From: CAYJDG01 sp964368875
Lineage (GTDB): Bacteria; Pseudomonadota; Alphaproteobacteria; Micavibrionales; Micavibrionaceae
Length of the DNA: 25,470 bases
Assembly (NCBI GenBank): GCA_964368875.1
Contig: CAYJDG010000031.1
Span: forward strand, 1-25,470
Direction: 5' to 3'
The notes under the pieces are model-generated. The model was not told the origin of the DNA and made no database searches. It saw nothing but the letters and a program-made list of their open reading frames with translations. How positions within the stretch are numbered: the first letter of the stretch is position 1; the number at the start of each line of letters is the position of its first letter. Positions 6,752-13,407 of this stretch are shown piece by piece. The position numbers and the translations under genes were made by a program.

Positions 6752-6942
6752 TATCTAAACCATCCTTTTCAAGGCATCAGATATGCCCGACATCAGAAAC
6801 TTCTTAGGCATGGCCACTGGTTATCCTTTATGAGAGGACATATTTACCACATTACGCATGAGCTGGCATTCCCAAGAACTGACTTAGTGGTGACTTCTGA
6901 GAACAGGGATTTTAGGAAAATCTAATAAACTATTGAAAGAAA

Positions 6943-7019
6943 TGGCGCGCCCGGAGGGATTCGAACCCCAAACCTCCTGATCCGTAGTCAGGTGCTCTAT
7001 CCAGTTGAGCTACGGGCGC
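6943..7019 (-). tRNA. tRNA-Arg (anticodon ACG)
   Basis: A 77-nt cloverleaf reads on the minus strand. The acceptor GCGCCCG pairs with CGGGCGC, the anticodon stem is CCTGA/TCAGG around loop CTACGGA, the T loop is TTCGAAT and CCA is encoded. Anticodon ACG (wobble A to inosine) reads CGU, CGC and CGA. One oddity is that the outermost T-stem pair is U opposite C. It borders the AT-rich islet, but I found no second copy of its 3' end on the far side. Confidence 0.95.
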
Positions 7020-7054
7020 ACTGCTTGTGAAACCGTGGGTTTCAAAGCTGGCAG

Positions 7055-7083
7055 ACCATAGGCGAAGCCTTTTTCAAAATCAA
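7055..7083 (-). promoter_or_regulatory. Sigma-70-type promoter of tRNA-Arg(ACG)
   Basis: On the minus strand, TTGATT (7083-7078), a 17-bp spacer and TATGGT (7060-7055) precede the tRNA. Transcription would start near 7048, about 30 bases before the mature 5' end. Each box matches the consensus at four of six positions and the spacing is ideal. Confidence 0.5.
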
Positions 7084-7148
7084 GACAATTAGTGTCACCC
7101 CAAAGCCACGGAAACCGTATCATTTTGGCCACCCCCGCGCATTGCGTA

Positions 7149-7191
7149 TTGACAATTTTCCGTTAGAATTCCATAAGTTACAGTACTTATG
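7149..7191 (+). promoter_or_regulatory. Promoter with overlapping palindrome, upstream of OmpA-like gene
   Basis: A perfect -35 TTGACA (7149-7154) lies 17 bp from CATAAG (7172-7177), a four-of-six -10 box. The -10 box is itself the left arm of CATAAGT-TACAGT-ACTTATG (7172-7191), perfect 7-bp arms and a 6-bp spacer. A protein bound there would cover the -10 box and start site, as a repressor would. This implies a leader of roughly 150 nt before the ATG. Confidence 0.45.
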
Positions 7192-7230
7192 AGCGAATCC
7201 GGATTCGGGTTTGGCCCAGATAGTATGTTT

Positions 7231-7261
7231 GTGATTCAATATATGATCCAAATGTGATTCA
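7231..7261. repeat. Three TGATYCA repeats at one-helical-turn spacing
   Basis: TGATTCA (7232), TGATCCA (7244) and TGATTCA (7255) are spaced 12 and 11 bp apart, and the outer two share a longer GTGATTCA core. Repeats on one face of the helix are typical sites for OmpR-family regulators. The element lies in the 321-base gap (7020-7340), which also holds two candidate promoters and one palindrome and no gene I can support. Confidence 0.4.
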
Positions 7262-7340
7262 TTTACACTGAGTTTGACTGTCGCCGCCCAACCCCGTCCT
7301 GAAGTTTTTACCTGGAATCCAAAAAGGGAACCTCCCCCAG

Positions 7341-8510
7341 ATGCACACGTTTAAAAGAATGCCTACCATGGCTCTGATGATGTCAGTCTCGCTGCTGGCT
7401 GCGACCGCCGCCCACGCCCAGAGCGGCATGACCCCGGGTGCCGCCGGCAAAACCCCGGCTCTGGTCATCACCAACCAGCCTTTGCCCGCCGCCCTCGCCG
7501 GCCAGGTTTACTCCACCCCGACACAAACCCAGGTCATCAAGCCTTCCGACCTGATGGACAGCTACTACCAGCCGACCAACACGCTGGTATCGAAAAAGAT
7601 TGGTGACATTCACCACGACCTCGGCACGCTGCAATCCGACATTGCCACGCTGTCGTCCCGCCTCGTCCAGCTGCAAAAAGGCGGCCAGGACCTCGCCGCT
7701 GATTATTACGCCAGCGTCGCGACCATCAACACCCAGCTGCAATCCGGCACCACCCCCGGCAACCCGCGCCTTGTGCAACGCCTTGCCACCGCGCAGGACA
7801 GCCTTGATAAACTGGCGATGAACGTTGCCAGCCTGAACGAGCTCTCGGTTGAGATCGCCAATGCGGCTTCCGTCTCATCGTTCCTGCTGGAAAGCACACG
7901 CTCCACTTACGGCCTGACCGGCGCGGTTGAAGAAGACCACGTCCAGCTCGCCCAGCTCGAAGACAGCATCAACAACACCGTCGTGATCATTGATCGCGTT
8001 CAGAATAACGTGAATGACGACATCACCCGCACCTCGTCCTACCTGACCACCGAGCGCAACAACCTGCGCACGATGTCGCTGGCGATTTCGAGCGGTGACC
8101 TGTTCGGCAAATCACTCGCCAACCGTCCGTTCTCATCTGAAGCCCGCCCGACTGCGACCGTCCAAGAAGCCATGGTCGCCAATCCGGCGGTTGCCCCTGC
8201 ACCAAGCAATCCACGCCCGCTGGTCAAAATCCGTTTCGACAAAGCCGACGTGAACTATGAACAGCCAGTTTATATGGCGATGACCGAGGCGATGGAAAAA
8301 TATCCTGATGCCCGTTTCGAAGTCGTCGCCGTTCACCCGGGCGCAGGTAACTCCGCTCAGGTCGCCATCGAAACCACACGGTCACGCCGCAACGCCGAAA
8401 GCGTTCTGCGCACGCTGACCCAGATGGGTTTGCCGATGGACAAAGTCGACGTTTCGTACGCCGCCTCGACCGATGCCCGCACCAGCGAAGTTCATATTTA
8501 CATTCGCTAA
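7341..8510 (+). CDS. Exported protein with OmpA-like C-terminal domain
   Basis: This is a 389-aa exported protein. A signal peptide with Lys-5/Arg-6 and a hydrophobic core runs to AAHA (residue 26). Residues about 85-240 look helical and coiled-coil-prone, with many Leu, Gln and Asn (DIHHDLGTLQSDIATLSSRLVQL and similar). A Pro/Ala linker (about 265-290) leads to a C-terminal segment with OmpA-like character: PLVKIRFDKADVNYEQ, then FEVVAVHPG, RSRRNAESVLRTLTQMGLP and VDVSYA. This would be a divergent peptidoglycan-associating domain; the residues that contact peptidoglycan are not certain here. The basic n-region favours the first ATG over the Met at residue 7, though a strong ribosome site is lacking. 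An envelope structural or secretion-related scaffold is plausible. It is monocistronic, with tRNA genes on both sides. Confidence 0.8.
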   Translation: MHTFKRMPTMALMMSVSLLAATAAHAQSGMTPGAAGKTPALVITNQPLPAALAGQVYSTPTQTQVIKPSDLMDSYYQPTNTLVSKKIGDIHHDLGTLQSDIATLSSRLVQLQKGGQDLAADYYASVATINTQLQSGTTPGNPRLVQRLATAQDSLDKLAMNVASLNELSVEIANAASVSSFLLESTRSTYGLTGAVEEDHVQLAQLEDSINNTVVIIDRVQNNVNDDITRTSSYLTTERNNLRTMSLAISSGDLFGKSLANRPFSSEARPTATVQEAMVANPAVAPAPSNPRPLVKIRFDKADVNYEQPVYMAMTEAMEKYPDARFEVVAVHPGAGNSAQVAIETTRSRRNAESVLRTLTQMGLPMDKVDVSYAASTDARTSEVHIYIR

Positions 8511-8536
8511 ACCGGCCCCGCTCCCCTTCCCCGCAC

Positions 8537-8613
8537 GTCCCCGTAGCTCAGCTGGATAGAGCAACGGTTTCCTAAACCGCAGGTCGCACGTTCAAATCGT
8601 GTCGGGGACGCCA
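8537..8613 (+). tRNA. tRNA-Arg (anticodon CCU)
   Basis: A 77-nt cloverleaf has acceptor GTCCCCG/CGGGGAC, D arm GCTC/GAGC, anticodon loop TTCCTAA (CCU, reads AGG), T arm GCACG-TTCAAAT-CGTGT and encoded CCA. The outer anticodon-stem pair is A opposite C. Minor arginine tRNA genes are frequent integrase targets, which matters because the 3' end is repeated 81 bases downstream. Confidence 0.95.
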
Positions 8614-8618
8614 TTTCC
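8589..8618 (+). repeat. tRNA-Arg(CCU) 3' end, copy 1 of a 30-nt direct repeat
   Basis: This segment runs from the last T-stem bases through the T loop, the acceptor 3' strand, CCA and five further bases. It recurs at 8670-8699 with one mismatch. Identity continuing past CCA is expected of an att core, not just of a second tRNA. Confidence 0.75.
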
Positions 8619-8643
8619 GAGCGGCACCCAACGTGCTCTTTTT
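8619..8643 (+). terminator. Weak terminator after tRNA-Arg(CCU)
   Basis: GGCAC-CCAAC-GTGCT, alternatively an outer GAGC/GCTC pairing, is followed by CTTTTTAT. The stem is short, so this is tentative. Confidence 0.4.
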
Positions 8644-8669
8644 ATATGACGGCCCTTGCGGGCCTAGGG

Positions 8670-8699
8670 CGTTCAAATCGTGTCGGAGACGCCATTTCC
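8670..8699 (+). repeat. tRNA-Arg(CCU) 3' end, copy 2 (possible att scar)
   Basis: This matches 8589-8618 at 29 of 30 positions; the single G-to-A change breaks the acceptor 3' strand (CGGAGAC for CGGGGAC). No 5' half of a tRNA lies before it, so it is a fragment. A GGCCC-TTGC-GGGCC hairpin (8651-8664) sits between the copies. No integrase gene is present, so an old excision or deletion event is the simplest reading. Confidence 0.7.
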
Positions 8700-8781
8700 C
8701 GCCTAGATCATGAACGTACATATTGGCCTTTCTCCAAGACATTAGAGTTGCATTAAATACATCCTGTGGCAGGATCACGGG

Positions 8782-10749
8782 ATGTCGTATTTCAGATCAA
8801 TCTGGGGGGATTATTTTTTCAGCGTTTTGGTGCTGATGGTCTGCCTTGGGATTTCGGTCGGGCTGGCTTGGAAATACCAAGAGATGTGGAACGACCGCAC
8901 CCAAGAGGAATTCAGCGACGCGGCCGCTGACCGGATCGCGATGATCCGCTCCCAAGTTGCCCTGACGCGCGAAACCCTAGATACCGTCTCCGCTTTTTAC
9001 GGTGCTTCGGATACTGTATCTGCTGAAGAATTCCACCTATTTACGAAGCGGCTGCTCACAGATCGGTCCTTCATCCGCGCGATCAGCTGGGTGCCTCTGG
9101 TCCCTGATGCAGAACGATCTGCATGGGAGAAACGTGCCACTGCATGGAAACCTGATTTTCGCATCATGGAAACCGATGAAGGCGGTCAACTGGCAGTGTC
9201 GGGTAAGCGCCCGGTTTATTACCCACTTTATTATGCGGAACCCCAGCGCGACGGAAAATTTCTAGGCTTCGATTACGCCACGGATAAAAGCCGCCACGAC
9301 CTGCTGGAGCGTACCCGGACATTGCGGCAGATGTGCGTTTCAGAAAAGCTTACTCTGATGCGCACGGGCGAGGTCGGCGTGCTGTTTGCTGAGCCTATTT
9401 ATAAAGTAACTGGCGCTAATGAAAGATTCGAAGGGTTTATCATCAGCACTGTCGCTCTCGGCGACCTACTTGGCGCTGCCTTGGTTCCGCTCAATCGTGA
9501 GGGCGTCAATATCATCGTCAGCGATGTTACAGCCGTGCGCGAAGAAGACCGCATTCTGCACGCACACTCAACCCGCCTGAAAGATATTTCAGAGCAGGAA
9601 ATCCTTGAAGATTACAAAGCCCGCACCAGCCTGTCGGAAAGCGCCATCCTAAATATCGGTGGACGTCAGTGGGAGGTCACCATTCAGGCCGCGCGCGGCT
9701 ATTACGAATCCAATATTCCACCCATGACGTATGCGATCATCGGTAGCGGCGTTATCTTCAGTACTCTGCTGTTCTTCTTCCTGATTTCGCGCATCAGTGA
9801 AAATGAGCGGATCGGGCGCAGTGTCAATGACCGCACCAATGAGCTGCAGCAAGCGAAAAACCAGATCGAGACGATCCTCTTTTCCACCAAGGACGGGATC
9901 ATCGGTATGGACCGGGAAGAAAAGATCACCTTCTGCAACCCCATGGCTGCGTCTTTGCTCGGGTACTTTAAGCGCGATATCATGGGCGCGTCCTTCCGCA
10001 AGCTGATCTCCCCTTCAAATGAAAACGGCGACAAATCGGAAGAAACTGAAACCGTGATTCAAAAAGTCATCGAAACCGGCGATGCCACCACGGTCAGCGA
10101 TCAGTTGTTCTGGAAGCGCGATGGAACATCCCTGCAAACCGAATATACCGTCTCACCTATTCTCGGTAACAATGACGTCGAGGGCGCCGTCATGACGTTC
10201 CGCGATATTTCCGAGCGCCGCCGGATGGAGAAAAAACTCGAACAGATGGCCCGCTATGATCAACTGACCGGCCTTTCCAACCGAGCAGCCTTTGTCGATC
10301 AATTGAAAATGGCTTTGGGCCGCGCCAAGCGCACAGGTAAAAAAGTCGGCATCATTTATATCGACCTGAATAATTTTAAACCGATCAACGACACCCTCGG
10401 CCACGCCGCAGGCGATATGATGCTCAAAGGTTTCGCCGACCGCCTGAAGAAATCCTCTCGTGAATACGACTTGCCTTCGCGTCTTGGTGGCGATGAATTT
10501 ATCGTCATGGTCGACAATCTTGACGATAAAGAAGGCGCGATCCGCATGGCCGAGCGCCTGATCGAAAATCTGAAAGCACCATTCAAGATCTACGATAAAT
10601 CATATCAGATGTCTGGCAGCATGGGGTTGGCGTTCTATCCTGACGATGCGGAAACGCATGACGACCTGATCACCCATGCCGACAGCGCCATGTATATCGC
10701 GAAAAAGGATAAGTCCCTGCCATACTATGTGTATGTGAAGCCGGACTAA
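8782..10749 (+). CDS. Membrane-bound CHASE-PAS-GGDEF diguanylate cyclase
   Basis: This is a 655-aa inner-membrane enzyme predicted to make cyclic di-GMP from two GTP. In order: membrane helix 1 (about 11-30), a periplasmic CHASE-type sensor (about 35-300, with FYGASDTVSAEEFHLFTKRLL and AISWVPLVPDAERSAWE), membrane helix 2 (315-338), a cytoplasmic PAS/PAC unit (about 355-475) and a GGDEF domain from DQLTGL (493) to about 650. The active-site GGDEF is intact at 569-573, and an RxxD inhibitory site (Arg-560 to Asp-563) sits exactly five residues before it, so product feedback is expected. No EAL domain follows. The ribosome site is weak (GGATCACGGG). CHASE domains sense small extracellular ligands; the ligand is unknown. 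Given the nearby flagellin array, control of the motile-to-sessile switch is a reasonable guess. Confidence 0.94.
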   Translation: MSYFRSIWGDYFFSVLVLMVCLGISVGLAWKYQEMWNDRTQEEFSDAAADRIAMIRSQVALTRETLDTVSAFYGASDTVSAEEFHLFTKRLLTDRSFIRAISWVPLVPDAERSAWEKRATAWKPDFRIMETDEGGQLAVSGKRPVYYPLYYAEPQRDGKFLGFDYATDKSRHDLLERTRTLRQMCVSEKLTLMRTGEVGVLFAEPIYKVTGANERFEGFIISTVALGDLLGAALVPLNREGVNIIVSDVTAVREEDRILHAHSTRLKDISEQEILEDYKARTSLSESAILNIGGRQWEVTIQAARGYYESNIPPMTYAIIGSGVIFSTLLFFFLISRISENERIGRSVNDRTNELQQAKNQIETILFSTKDGIIGMDREEKITFCNPMAASLLGYFKRDIMGASFRKLISPSNENGDKSEETETVIQKVIETGDATTVSDQLFWKRDGTSLQTEYTVSPILGNNDVEGAVMTFRDISERRRMEKKLEQMARYDQLTGLSNRAAFVDQLKMALGRAKRTGKKVGIIYIDLNNFKPINDTLGHAAGDMMLKGFADRLKKSSREYDLPSRLGGDEFIVMVDNLDDKEGAIRMAERLIENLKAPFKIYDKSYQMSGSMGLAFYPDDAETHDDLITHADSAMYIAKKDKSLPYYVYVKPD

Positions 10750-11192
10750 ACTTTGCTGAGAATTTTCCTGACCCCTGCTTCGACCATCTCAAAGACCTGT
10801 TCGAAATCTTTCATGTCGCCGTAATATGGATCGGGCACGTCCGTGCGTAATCCTTCAGCTTGGGTCATAAAGAGTGCAAGCTCCGCCGTGGCATCGGGCG
10901 GACAAAGCTGTTTAAGGTGGTCGAGATGACCAGCATCCATCGCGAGGATGAGGTCGAATTCCCTGAAGTCGGAGATTTTCAGTTTTCGGGCGGTCTGACC
11001 GCGCAGACTGATACCGCGTTGACGGGCCACCTCGACCGAGCGCGGATCGGGCGGCTCGCCGATATGATACCCATGGGTTCCGGCAGAGGCCGTGACGACC
11101 TGCAGCCCCTGTTCTTTGGCCAGATGGCGGGTGATACCCTCGCCGAGCGGAGAGCGACAGATATTACCCGTACAAACGTAAAGTATTTTCAT
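10746..11192 (-). CDS. Low-molecular-weight protein-tyrosine phosphatase
   Basis: This is a 148-aa cytoplasmic phosphatase. The P-loop VCTGNICRSP gives nucleophile Cys-7 and Arg-13, and the general acid is Asp-121 in DVPDPYYGD, so the catalytic set is complete. I chose MKILYVCTGN as the start, since the fold begins there; a longer frame opening upstream at 11261 adds 23 residues unlike the family. The stop codon overlaps the end of the diguanylate cyclase by four bases in convergent orientation. In bacteria these enzymes often pair with tyrosine kinases for exopolysaccharide control, or act in arsenate reduction. Neither partner is here, so the substrate is open. Confidence 0.92.
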   Translation of the reverse strand: MKILYVCTGNICRSPLGEGITRHLAKEQGLQVVTASAGTHGYHIGEPPDPRSVEVARQRGISLRGQTARKLKISDFREFDLILAMDAGHLDHLKQLCPPDATAELALFMTQAEGLRTDVPDPYYGDMKDFEQVFEMVEAGVRKILSKV

Positions 11193-11268
11193 ATTCACAA
11201 GGATGCGGTTACAGTGACAAGAGTTCACTCTAGCCCAGCGTCTGAAGGGCAAAAAGAGCATAGATTTC

Positions 11269-11296
11269 TTGACCGGAAAGGCAGAATCCTTAGGAT
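11269..11296 (+). promoter_or_regulatory. Candidate promoter of olsB-olsA
   Basis: TTGACC, a 16-bp spacer and TAGGAT precede olsB by about 45 bases. The -35 box matches at five of six positions and the -10 box at four. It lies between the divergent phosphatase start and olsB. Confidence 0.4.
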
Positions 11297-11341
11297 GCAG
11301 GCTGTGTTTAGAGATAATGACAAGCAGGGCATCAGCAGCAT

Positions 11342-12214
11342 ATGACCACCAGTGATCTGAGCAGCCAGCGCCCTGAAGATACGCCGAGCGGCGGCATTCG
11401 TGTCAGACTTGCGGAAACGCCGCTTGAAGTACAGGCCGCACAACGTCTCCGCTATAAGGTTTTTTATGAAGAATTCGGTGCCCGCCCCAATGAGGCGATG
11501 GCACGGGAAGGTCGTGATTTCGACGACTACGATCCCCTCACCGATCACATCGTCGTTATCGATGAAAGCCTTGGGAACACTGAAAATAATATCGTCGGCA
11601 CTTACCGCCTTCTCCGCGACAGCCGCCTGCCCAAAGACCGTCTGTTTTATACATCACAGGAGTTCGATATATCCTCGCTGCTCAATAGCGGTGGCAAGCT
11701 TCTTGAACTGGGCCGTTCCTGCGTGCTGCCGGAATATCGCACCCGCCCTGTCCTGCAGTTGCTATGGAAGCGGATCATCACCTATGTGAACGATCACAAC
11801 ATTGATTTGCTGTTCGGGTGCGCGAGCCTGCACGGCACTAACATCGATGAAGTTGCTGAACAGCTGTCCTATCTCTATCACTTCCACCGCGCCCCGGAAG
11901 AACTTTGCCCGAAGGTCCTGCCGCATCTGGGCGTCGATATGAACATCATGAGTAAAGAAGAAATCGAGCCACGCGCCCGCAGAATTTTCTCTGATTTACC
12001 TCCCCTGATCAAAGGCTACCTGCGCATCGGTTGCAGCATTGGTAACGGGGCGTATGTCGATCACCAGTTCAATTCCATCGATGTCTGCATCGTCGGCGCA
12101 ACCGCCAATTTCGCTGATCGCTACGTCAAGCATTACGACCGCGTCCTGCAAAAGACCAATGCGACACCGCCGGATTTCATCAGCAACCTGCAAGGCGCGA
12201 TCAGCGTAACCTGA
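11342..12214 (+). CDS. olsB: OlsB-like N-acyltransferase (ornithine lipid synthesis)
   Basis: This 290-aa protein belongs to the GNAT-related acyl-ACP-dependent N-acyltransferases (OlsB/hemolysin-type). The predicted reaction is transfer of a 3-hydroxyacyl group from ACP to the alpha-amino group of ornithine, giving lyso-ornithine lipid. Recognisable segments are AQRLRYKVFYEEFGA near residue 35, IVGTYRLLRD, LELGRSCVLPEYRTRPVLQLLW and LFGCASLHGTN, all in family order. The N-terminal 15-20 residues are polar and variable. The next gene starts 7 bases after the stop and encodes a PlsC-type O-acyltransferase, the same gene order as olsB-olsA in rhizobia, which is the main reason for the specific call. 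Ornithine lipids are phosphate-free membrane lipids, often raised under phosphate limitation. Substrate specificity is inferred. Confidence 0.85.
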   Translation: MTTSDLSSQRPEDTPSGGIRVRLAETPLEVQAAQRLRYKVFYEEFGARPNEAMAREGRDFDDYDPLTDHIVVIDESLGNTENNIVGTYRLLRDSRLPKDRLFYTSQEFDISSLLNSGGKLLELGRSCVLPEYRTRPVLQLLWKRIITYVNDHNIDLLFGCASLHGTNIDEVAEQLSYLYHFHRAPEELCPKVLPHLGVDMNIMSKEEIEPRARRIFSDLPPLIKGYLRIGCSIGNGAYVDHQFNSIDVCIVGATANFADRYVKHYDRVLQKTNATPPDFISNLQGAISVT

Positions 12215-12221
12215 CCCAGAT

Positions 12222-12995
12222 ATGATTGCCCCGCTGCGCGCCGTTCTCAAAATCATCCTGCTGATCCTGTGGTCTATCCCGCTGGTCATCACGCAGGTCA
12301 TCGTCCTGCTTTTTCACAAAGGCCCGGGCGCTTACTTCGTGCCGCAATTCTGGCATCGCGGCGTTTCTTTTATCATCGGCCTCAAAACCGAAGTTGACGG
12401 TGTGCCGCCCACCACCGAGCAGGTTATTTTTGTCAGCAATCATCTTTCTTATCTCGATATCTTCGCGATCGGCAGCACCCTGCGCGCCTCATTTATCGCC
12501 AAAGAAGAAATCGCCAACTGGCCCGTGATCGGCTTTCTGTCGAAAGTCCAGCAGACCGCTTTCATCAGCCGTAGCTCCAATCAGGCCAAGAATGTCGCCA
12601 ATTCGCTGGCCAATATGCTGAAAGAGGGGAAAAGCCTGATCCTGTTTCCCGAAGGAACATCAACCTCCGGCCATGCCATGCTGGCGTTCAAGTCGAGCCT
12701 GTTTTCACTCGCCTGGCAGCCAGACGGCTCGGCTCTGCCCGTTCAGCCGTTTACCCTCAAGCTGCTCAAACTCGAAGGCAAAACCCCGGACCCAAGCCCG
12801 ACCGGACATGACCTTTATTCCTGGTATGCGGATATGGACTTCGCCCCCCATTTTTGGGATTTTCTGTGCGCCCGCGGTGCCACAGTCAGGCTGACCTTCC
12901 ACCCGGTTATCCAGCCTGCCCCGGAACATGACCGCAAGATCCTTGCCCAGCTGGCTTTTCAGGCTGTTAACGCGGGTCTTACGTCTAACCCTTGA
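12222..12995 (+). CDS. olsA: OlsA-like lyso-lipid O-acyltransferase (PlsC family)
   Basis: This is a 257-aa membrane-associated acyltransferase. An N-terminal hydrophobic helix (about 5-28, LRAVLKIILLILWSIPLVITQVIVLLF) is followed by the NHLSYLD catalytic motif (His-74, Asp-79) and the FPEGTS motif (142-147) that binds the acceptor head group. This is the plsC layout of 1-acylglycerol-3-phosphate acyltransferases. Because it follows olsB with 7 bases between, I favour the second step of ornithine-lipid synthesis, esterifying the 3-hydroxyl of lyso-ornithine lipid. A phosphatidic-acid-forming PlsC is the alternative, and OlsA enzymes can do both. It is likely co-transcribed and perhaps translationally coupled with olsB. 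Confidence 0.82.
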   Translation: MIAPLRAVLKIILLILWSIPLVITQVIVLLFHKGPGAYFVPQFWHRGVSFIIGLKTEVDGVPPTTEQVIFVSNHLSYLDIFAIGSTLRASFIAKEEIANWPVIGFLSKVQQTAFISRSSNQAKNVANSLANMLKEGKSLILFPEGTSTSGHAMLAFKSSLFSLAWQPDGSALPVQPFTLKLLKLEGKTPDPSPTGHDLYSWYADMDFAPHFWDFLCARGATVRLTFHPVIQPAPEHDRKILAQLAFQAVNAGLTSNP

Positions 12996-13047
12996 TCCAG
13001 CCCAAACTTGGCGATAAGGTGCCCCCATTATCATTCAGGAGAACCCC

Positions 13048-13269
13048 ATGAACTTCGAACGCGCTGAAATCACCAAACTCCAGACTTACCTGCAAAAGAA
13101 GTTCGGCCAGAGCGGGCTGCTGCTCCGTGACCGTAAAACCAATGATTCCCTTGAAGTTCTGCTCGATGGCGAATTTCTGGGCGTTATTTACAAGGATGCC
13201 GAAGACGGGGAAATTTCCTACGACTTCAACATGGCAATTCTCGATATCGACCTTGAAGAAGCGGCTTAA
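13048..13269 (+). CDS. DUF3126-family small protein
   Basis: This is a 73-aa acidic cytoplasmic protein of the DUF3126 type, a small family I know only from alphaproteobacteria. The start MNFERAEITKLQTYLQKKFG and the LEVLLDGEFLGVIYKDAEDGEISYDFNMAILDIDL core fit well, and no signal or membrane segment is present. An excellent AGGAG site precedes the ATG. It lies 52 bases after olsA and ends in a hairpin overlapping its stop codon. No function is known to me for the family. Confidence 0.88.
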   Translation: MNFERAEITKLQTYLQKKFGQSGLLLRDRKTNDSLEVLLDGEFLGVIYKDAEDGEISYDFNMAILDIDLEEAA

Positions 13270-13290
13270 CTGCCGCTTCCCTCTCTTTTC
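13258..13290 (+). terminator. Hairpin terminator overlapping the DUF3126 stop
   Basis: GAAGCGGC (13258-13265) pairs with GCCGCTTC (13272-13279) around a TTAACT loop that contains the stop codon. The tail CCTCTCTTTT is only moderately T-rich, so efficiency is uncertain. Confidence 0.5.
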
Positions 13291-13320
13291 AGTGGCTTAG
13301 TCCGGCTTTTCCTTTGCCAA

Positions 13321-13377
13321 CCCCCCCCAACTTCCTGTAAAATCTAGAATAAGCTCATTCTCCGGACCCTGTCCGGA
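13321..13377. promoter_or_regulatory. C8 tract and TCCGGAC hairpin before the exported protein
   Basis: Eight C in a row (13321-13328) lie about 80 bases before the next start. Further on, TCCGGAC-CCT-GTCCGGA (13361-13377) forms a perfect 7-bp inverted repeat about 30 bases before it. The hairpin could be an operator or a leader structure. The C-tract is a possible slippage site, but there is no evidence of switching from one sequence. Confidence 0.35.
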
Positions 13378-13407
13378 CCGGTGTCTGTTTTGTCGAAGAG
13401 GGTCATG

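Noticed and set aside
6740..6925. 61-aa plus-strand frame beside tRNA-Arg(ACG)
   Set aside because: It overlaps the start and ribosome site of the 173-aa gene, has no ribosome site of its own and resembles no family. The 190-base gap otherwise shows nothing I can support.
6943..7019. tRNA-Arg(ACG) as the attachment site of the AT-rich islet
   Set aside because: I looked for a second copy of the tRNA 3' end near 4900-5460 and saw none, and no integrase gene is present.
8651..8664. GGCCC-TTGC-GGGCC hairpin as a terminator
   Set aside because: Only five base pairs and no T-run after it. It is kept only as context for the tRNA-end repeat.
11193..11261. 23-residue N-terminal extension of the tyrosine phosphatase
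   Set aside because: The family fold begins at MKILYVCTGN, and the extension is unlike the family.
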